DNA of 10,566 bases from Bacillota bacterium. Its GTDB lineage: Bacteria; Bacillota; Clostridia; DSM-8532. Numbering within the stretch: position 1 is the stretch's first letter; every line of letters begins with the position of its first letter. Shown in pieces: positions 7,132-10,566 of the stretch. Under the pieces are notes generated by a model, which had not been told where the DNA came from, made no database searches, and was given only the letters and a program-made list of their open reading frames with translations. The position numbers were made by a program, and so were the translations under genes. The stretch lies in the NCBI GenBank assembly GCA_023446675.1, contig JAEXPO010000525.1, positions 1 through 10,566 of the forward strand, written 5' to 3'.

Positions 7132-8184
7132 ATGAATGAAACAGCTCAACCGAATGCAAGTGTAAAACCTATGTACGAAACGGAAATGACACCAAGATAC
7201 CGAAGCGGTATGCCGATTCTCCTTTTAAACATTTTACTTATTGTGGCAGCAATAGGGGTTCTCATTACCGGAATTGTGCTGCTTTCTCAGGAAGGTCCCA
7301 CCCCTACCGTCATTTTGGGTTCGTTCCTTCTGGGCATAGGTCTTCTTTACTCCTGCATCCTAGGACCCATAATCTTTGGAGGCTTAAAGGTCATTAAACG
7401 CAACGAAGCCCTGGTACTCACTCTTTTCGGAAAATACTACGGTACCCTGAAGGGAGAAGGCTTTTACTTTGTAAACCCCTTTGTCACAGCAGTTAATCCC
7501 GCTTCTCAGGCCCCTCGTACCACTCCCCCCATTCACGACGGACAGGGCAATATCTCTGTAACGGCACTCCAGGGAACGCAAGTCGCCCCAGGCTCAAAAA
7601 AGATCTCCCTAAAGGCGCTCACTCTTAATAACGAAAAGCAGAAAATCAACGACCAGCTTGGTAATCCCATCATTATCGGCATTGTTGTTATCTGGCGTGT
7701 TGTAAATACGGTAAAGGCTGTCTTTAATGTGGACAATTACACGGAGTTTCTTTCCATTCAATGTGATTCGGCCCTCCGTAATATTGTAAGGCTTTACCCC
7801 TATGATACTCCCGGGGACGATAACGAAAAATCCCTCCGTGGAAGCAGTCAGGAGGTTGCCGAAAAGCTTAAGGACGAAATTCAGGATAAGGTAGCTCTCG
7901 CAGGCCTTGAAATTATGGAAGCCCGCATTACCCATCTGGCCTATGCCCCTGAAATCGCCGCGGCCATGCTCCAAAGGCAGCAGGCCTCCGCTATCATCGA
8001 TGCCAGACAAATGATTGTGGAAGGCGCCGTCGGCATGGTGGAAATGGCACTGGCCAAGCTTAATGAGAATGACATCGTTCATCTGGACGAGGAGCGCAAG
8101 GCTGCCATGGTAAGCAACCTCCTTGTGGTGCTTTGCGGCAACAAGGATGCCCAGCCCGTAGTGAACAGCGGCTCCCTCTATTAA
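7132..8184 (+). CDS. SPFH/Band 7 (stomatin-like) membrane protein
   Basis: SPFH proteins form oligomeric membrane scaffolds. This one has 350 residues. Its ATG at 7132 is preceded by TGAGGTG (7117-7123) at eight bases. Two hydrophobic segments, at about 29-51 (PILLLNILLIVAAIGVLITG) and 58-80, form a probable hairpin anchor. The SPFH domain follows from about 84 (GLKVIKRNEALVLTLFGKYYG) to about 270, with the typical GEGFYFVNPF turn and IVVIWRVVNTVKAVFNVDNY, then the helical region ITHLAYAPEIAAAMLQRQQA that is nearly diagnostic of the family. The end is a helical tail (VGMVEMALAKL) and no protease or NfeD partner is adjacent. It has its own promoter and is followed by a hairpin and a small ribbon-helix-helix gene. 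Similar SPFH plus Arc-type pairs are familiar in Firmicutes; the role is unknown. Confidence 0.93.
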   Translation: MNETAQPNASVKPMYETEMTPRYRSGMPILLLNILLIVAAIGVLITGIVLLSQEGPTPTVILGSFLLGIGLLYSCILGPIIFGGLKVIKRNEALVLTLFGKYYGTLKGEGFYFVNPFVTAVNPASQAPRTTPPIHDGQGNISVTALQGTQVAPGSKKISLKALTLNNEKQKINDQLGNPIIIGIVVIWRVVNTVKAVFNVDNYTEFLSIQCDSALRNIVRLYPYDTPGDDNEKSLRGSSQEVAEKLKDEIQDKVALAGLEIMEARITHLAYAPEIAAAMLQRQQASAIIDARQMIVEGAVGMVEMALAKLNENDIVHLDEERKAAMVSNLLVVLCGNKDAQPVVNSGSLY

Positions 8185-8200
8185 TGCCCGCCATTAAAGT

Positions 8201-8242
8201 GGCAGGGGGTTCGGATTCGGATACCCCTGCCCATGCTTTTTT
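8201..8242 (+). terminator. Terminator or attenuator between the SPFH and RHH genes
   Basis: GGCAGGGG (8201-8208) pairs over eight bases with CCCCTGCC (8224-8231) around a 15-base loop holding a tandem TTCGGA, and a six-T run follows at 8237-8242. It would end many SPFH transcripts and lower RHH expression. A weaker competing stem, GCCA-N6-TGGC (8190-8203), shares the left arm and could act as an antiterminator, although only four pairs support it. Confidence 0.65.
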
Positions 8243-8243
8243 A

Positions 8244-8256
8244 CTGACCTTGTCAG
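8244..8256. promoter_or_regulatory. CTGAC-N3-GTCAG dyad upstream of the RHH ribosome site
   Basis: Perfect five-base arms flank CTT at 8249-8251. The dyad ends five bases before the AGAGGAGG ribosome site, so it could be an autoregulatory operator or a small RNA stem affecting initiation. No clear promoter boxes were found for an independent RHH transcript. Confidence 0.35.
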
Positions 8257-8279
8257 GATGAGAGGAGGAACTTCGTTCT

Positions 8280-8465
8280 ATGGAGAAGAGTGAAACAGAA
8301 AGAGAGAAGGAGAAAGACAAGGAAAAAAAACAAGTGCTTCTGCGGCTGTCCCCTTCCCTTTGGAAGGAGCTGGCTTCCTGGGCTGAGGACGATTTCCGCT
8401 CCATTAACGGGCAAATCGAATTTCTCCTCACCGAATGTGTAAAGAAAAGAAAAAAAGAAGGCTAA
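8280..8465 (+). CDS. Small Arc-type ribbon-helix-helix DNA-binding protein
   Basis: This 61-residue protein starts at ATG 8280, with AGAGGAGG (8261-8268) eleven bases upstream. A very charged first 17 residues (alternating E and K) is followed by a strand KQVLLRLSP (about 17-25), helix A SLWKELASWAEDD and helix B SINGQIEFLLTECVKK. This is the Arc/MetJ-type ribbon-helix-helix pattern, in which the strand pairs in a dimer and lies in the major groove; the R/N-x-Q-I spacing in helix B is typical of the Arc subfamily. No toxin gene is adjacent, so an antitoxin role is not supported. It probably regulates its own cluster, with candidate sites in the SPFH promoter and in its own leader. Its TAA stop overlaps the TIR gene's stop by four bases on opposite strands, with no terminator between them. 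Confidence 0.85.
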   Translation: MEKSETEREKEKDKEKKQVLLRLSPSLWKELASWAEDDFRSINGQIEFLLTECVKKRKKEG

Positions 8466-9025
8466 GGTGTTTTCATGGGAGCAAGAAAAGCTTCCAGCTC
8501 CGATTGTCCGGAGAAATAATAGGTCAGATCCTTAAACTGAATACCCATGTCCTTTTCAGCGAAGGTAAAGCGGTGTATGGTGCCGTCGGAAGGGCGAAAC
8601 ACCACCAATGCCTTAGGCTTGCCCCGGTATTCCTCAACCGCTGAGCCAAACGCTTTTAAGCCCTCCTCATCCTTTTCGTGTTCAAAGTAGCTCCAGCTTC
8701 CATATTCGAGCACGAGATCATTAAGCCTTACACCGGCTTCAAATGCAGGTTCCAGAAGGCTTAGAGAACCAATATAAGTAAAGGCCCGGCTCTTAATGTC
8801 CCGTTGGGAAAGAAGACTTCCAAAACGGTTATAGTACATTTCCCTTTTAAGTTCATCACCGTTTTTATACTCCCATACACCCTGAGCGTAACCGCTTTCC
8901 AGAGCCTCCACCGGATTGTCCAGAAAATCAAAATACAGCCTTTGTGTGACCCTTCCCGCTTCATTGTAGGCATAGGTTGTTCGCGCAAAGCCAAAAAGGC
9001 CATTTATAGGCTCTCCGTCTTCTGT
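8462..9025 (-). pseudogene. C-terminal part of the TIR protein, separated by a frameshift (YD/MORN-like repeats and PDZ-like end)
   Basis: This is 187 codons in a different frame from the TIR start, opening right after a TGA at 9026-9028. No ATG, TTG or ribosome site is well placed; the first start codon is GTG 8911, with no Shine-Dalgarno, so independent translation is unlikely. The reading begins TEDGEPINGLFGFARTTYA, continues YNEAGRVTQRLYFDFLDNP and VWEYKNGDELKREMYYNRFG, all of which resemble YD- or MORN-like repeats with the Y.Y...G pattern. The later AFEAGVRLNDLVLEYG resembles the core of a PDZ domain (..AGL..GD.I...). The end is FSGQSELEAFLAPMKTP. Together with the 5' part it would make one product of about 489 residues. 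The TAG stop overlaps the RHH gene's stop on the other strand. Confidence 0.75.
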
Positions 9026-9932
9026 TCATGTACCGTGCTTCCCTGGCGTACCTGTTTCCGTTTTCAACCCGGTAGGTATAGCGGGCGATTACAGGCCTGT
9101 CGGCAAGCTCCACATCCGTATGGTAGTCAATGGGAACCTCCGCCGAATTGACATGCTTTAGAACGAGGCTCTGATCCGATTTTCTCTCCGTTATAAGATA
9201 GAAGTCGTCCCTGTCCTCAATTTGGCTTTCACTGAAAGGCCAAAGCCCTCTTTTTAACGGGAAAATTCCTTCCGGCAGGCCGTAGCGCACCACATAATCC
9301 GAATAAGCTCTTGTTTTGGGTATGTAATAGTCCCAGGAAAGATACCCCAGGCTTAAGAGCAGCGCTATTCCCGCACCGACCAGCGCCTTTTTCTTTCGCC
9401 GCCGGATTTTATCCCGTCCTATCAGGGTATCCAGGCGAATATCCAGCATCTTGGCGATAACCGTTAAAAAGGCCGGCCGCCGCCCCAGCTCAATAAGGTT
9501 CACGCCTAAAAGAGTCTCCTCCAGCTTAAGGAGGGAAGGCACGTAACACTCCTGCTCCGGGTCGGCCGCACCGACCTTTCCCTGAATGATAAAAGGAATA
9601 ATCCGGTGCTGTCTGCCAAGCCGGATAAATTGCTCCACCTCATAGTCCACATAAGGGGACTTAGCCGAGCGGGGAGAACAAATCACGATAAGGAATCGGG
9701 ACACCTCCAGCTCCTTGGAAAGGGTTTGGCGCAACGGACCCGCAGTAATATCGGTTTTGTCCCGGAATACGGGTGAAATCCGGTTGGGGAGCCGTCCGTT
9801 TTCCCGTTGCAGGACGGAGGGAAGCCTGTAGGTTTCAAGCTTTTCCTGAATCCATTTGGCCCATTTTTCATCCTCATGCTTGTAGCTGATAAAGGCATAA
9901 TAGGTGTAAGCGCTCTCTTGTGTCGCCGACAC
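8961..9932 (-). CDS. TIR-domain membrane protein, N-terminal part up to the frameshift
   Basis: TIR domains in bacteria commonly cleave NAD+ or signal in immunity. I chose GTG 9932: GGGAGGGG (9939-9946) is six bases upstream, whereas TTG 9938 would touch that site. Counting from TTG 9938, the TIR domain covers about residues 11-175: AFISYKHEDEKWAKWI at the start, VFRDKTDITAGP (BB-loop-like region), FLIVICSPRSAKS, then YVDYEVEQF, whose Glu (about 100) fits the catalytic position. A basic RRRKKK run precedes one helix at about 185-203 (ALVGAGIALLLSLGYLSW), so TIR should be cytoplasmic and the rest exported. The exported part, from DYYIPKTRAYSDYVVRYG, enters repeat-like sequence before the frame breaks near 9023, after which this frame gives a 20-odd residue Arg-rich nonsense tail. 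The gene lies just downstream of the YgeY-type hydrolase. Confidence 0.85.
   Translation of the reverse strand: MSATQESAYTYYAFISYKHEDEKWAKWIQEKLETYRLPSVLQRENGRLPNRISPVFRDKTDITAGPLRQTLSKELEVSRFLIVICSPRSAKSPYVDYEVEQFIRLGRQHRIIPFIIQGKVGAADPEQECYVPSLLKLEETLLGVNLIELGRRPAFLTVIAKMLDIRLDTLIGRDKIRRRKKKALVGAGIALLLSLGYLSWDYYIPKTRAYSDYVVRYGLPEGIFPLKRGLWPFSESQIEDRDDFYLITERKSDQSLVLKHVNSAEVPIDYHTDVELADRPVIARYTYRVENGNRYAREARYMNRRRRAYKWPFWLCANNLCLQ
9016..9025 (-). other. Frameshift junction in the TIR gene
   Basis: Upstream frame reads ..RYMN then RRRRAYKW; the other frame, open only from 9025, reads EDGEPINGLFGFA. Skipping the A at 9023 (minus strand) gives YMNEDGEPING, which restores a normal repeat. This corresponds to a one-base insertion (or a two-base loss) in the gene or in the assembly. 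The upstream frame then has three rare-type Arg codons close together (AGA AGA CGG AGA). Confidence 0.75.
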
Positions 9933-9971
9933 GTCCAACCCCTCCCAAACCCTGTTGCCTGAGCTTACGGA

Positions 9972-9980
9972 ATTATCACA
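9972..9980 (-). promoter_or_regulatory. Possible extended -10 promoter for the TIR gene
   Basis: TGTGATAAT (9980-9972) matches an extended -10 with five of six bases in the core, lying about 40 bases before the GTG start. No -35 box is seen at the expected distance. No terminator separates the hydrolase from the TIR gene, so read-through is equally likely. Confidence 0.3.
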
Positions 9981-9994
9981 AAGGTCCCCGGCTC

Positions 9995-10566
9995 TTATTC
10001 TTCATCATACCCGTCCAGCACAAACCTTGCAATATGGAAAAAGCCTTCGGCAGCTAATTTCAGCTGTTGAATCTCAATGTATTCATTGCTTACATGGGCC
10101 AGGCTTTCCATGGACGGGCCAAAGCCGATGGTTTTAATACCGGCCTCTCCTGCGTAGTGGCTTCCGTTGGTGCAAAAGGCATAATAGCTTTTCACAGCCT
10201 CAATGCCGGCTTTGGCAAGGCCCTTTTCCGCCTTCTCCACAAAGGGATCCGTTGTATCCAGTATCCAGGGCGGGAAAAACCGCTCCCCTTTTATTTCCTC
10301 TCCCGTATAGCAAAGCTCGGTGCCTTCCGCAATGGAAACCCTGCCCTCAAATTCGGGATCTTCCTTTTTGAGAGCCCCAATAGCCTCCTCAAAGGGACGT
10401 AGCACATCCTCCCTGGTTTCTCCGGCCAGAATACGCCTGTCATAGGTGGCCCGGCAGCGGTTGGGTACAACGGAGGCGCCGGGATAGGGCGTGGAAATAA
10501 TATCTGTGAGAGCCAGTATGCCCTTGCCCATTTTTTCATGGTTGGAAAAGGGACGGCTGTTTATCC
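9995..10566 (-). CDS. M20-family metallohydrolase, YgeY-like (C-terminal part, 5' end off right edge)
   Basis: This is a zinc-dependent amidohydrolase of the M20/ArgE/DapE fold, and the frame is open to the right edge. The visible 190 residues cover the dimerisation (lid) domain and the final part of the catalytic domain. Features that fit the YgeY subgroup are SVVPNRCRATYDRRILAGET, the CTNGSHYAGEAGI run and GFGPSMESLAHVSNEYIEIQQL, where the His before VSNEY is the expected C-terminal metal ligand. YgeY is known as a selenium-metabolism-linked hydrolase of uncertain substrate, often near xanthine-dehydrogenase and carbamoyltransferase-type genes; none of these is inside the window. The N-terminal metal ligands are missing only because the gene is cut by the window. 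I am confident of M20 and less so of the subgroup. Confidence 0.82.
   Translation of the reverse strand, partial: INSRPFSNHEKMGKGILALTDIISTPYPGASVVPNRCRATYDRRILAGETREDVLRPFEEAIGALKKEDPEFEGRVSIAEGTELCYTGEEIKGERFFPPWILDTTDPFVEKAEKGLAKAGIEAVKSYYAFCTNGSHYAGEAGIKTIGFGPSMESLAHVSNEYIEIQQLKLAAEGFFHIARFVLDGYDEE

Noticed and set aside
7609..8082. 157-codon minus-strand open frame inside the SPFH gene
   Set aside because: The plus-strand frame has unmistakable SPFH sequence; the antisense product is low in motif content and looks like a codon-bias shadow.
8060..8431. 123-codon minus-strand frame across the SPFH end and RHH gene
   Set aside because: Ser-rich run (SFSLSVSLF) is only the complement of the purine-rich start of the RHH gene; no ribosome site.
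8280..8465. RHH protein as antitoxin of a toxin-antitoxin pair
   Set aside because: No toxin-type gene (RelE, MazF, Fic, PIN) is adjacent; its partners are SPFH and a convergent TIR gene.
9905..9918. cre-like catabolite repression site (TGTAAGCGCTCTCT)
   Set aside because: It matches most of the consensus but lies inside codons of the TIR gene that are explained by protein sequence, and the right half is imperfect.

Overview
The window looks like a chromosomal segment of a low-to-mid GC Firmicute, most likely a Clostridia-class anaerobe. This is inferred from strong AGGAGG-type ribosome binding sites, frequent TTG/GTG starts, a large glycan-type ABC solute-binding protein beside a membrane-bound AraC regulator, an SPFH protein paired with a tiny Arc-type ribbon-helix-helix protein, and a YgeY-type M20 hydrolase. 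No rRNA, tRNA, CRISPR array, insertion sequence or phage gene was seen.

Region A (1-4438, minus strand) is a carbohydrate-type ABC importer operon, read right to left. It encodes a 1001-residue secreted solute-binding protein with two predicted carbohydrate-binding-like modules at its N terminus, a UgpA/LplB-like permease, and the first 134 residues of a MalG/LplC-like permease that runs off the left edge. No ATPase gene is present, so the transporter presumably borrows a shared MsmX-type ATPase (inference).

Region B (4439-6972) holds the divergent control region and a 726-residue one-component regulator: membrane segment, extracellular sensor, membrane segment, degenerate GGDEF-like domain, AraC helix-turn-helix. 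The control region carries four same-orientation TTTGAT-centred repeats spaced by nearly whole helical turns, the layout expected for AraC-family half-sites. The regulator gene ends in a strong intrinsic terminator, followed by a second terminator-like hairpin.

Region C (7063-9938) is an SPFH/Band 7 membrane protein and a 61-residue ribbon-helix-helix protein on the plus strand. They are met tail-to-tail by a minus-strand TIR protein whose stop codon overlaps theirs. The SPFH promoter and the RHH leader contain short dyads suitable for a small regulator. The TIR protein has a cytoplasmic TIR domain, one membrane helix and a predicted exported region with YD/MORN-like repeats and a PDZ-like end. 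In this sequence it is split by a +1 frameshift near 9023.

Region D (9995-10566, minus strand) is the C-terminal part of a YgeY-family M20 metallohydrolase that enters from the right edge and lies just upstream of the TIR gene.

Region A/B is a conventional sugar uptake and sensing module. Region C is the least conventional part and the best candidate for something undescribed, although any functional link among SPFH, RHH and TIR is inferred from position only.
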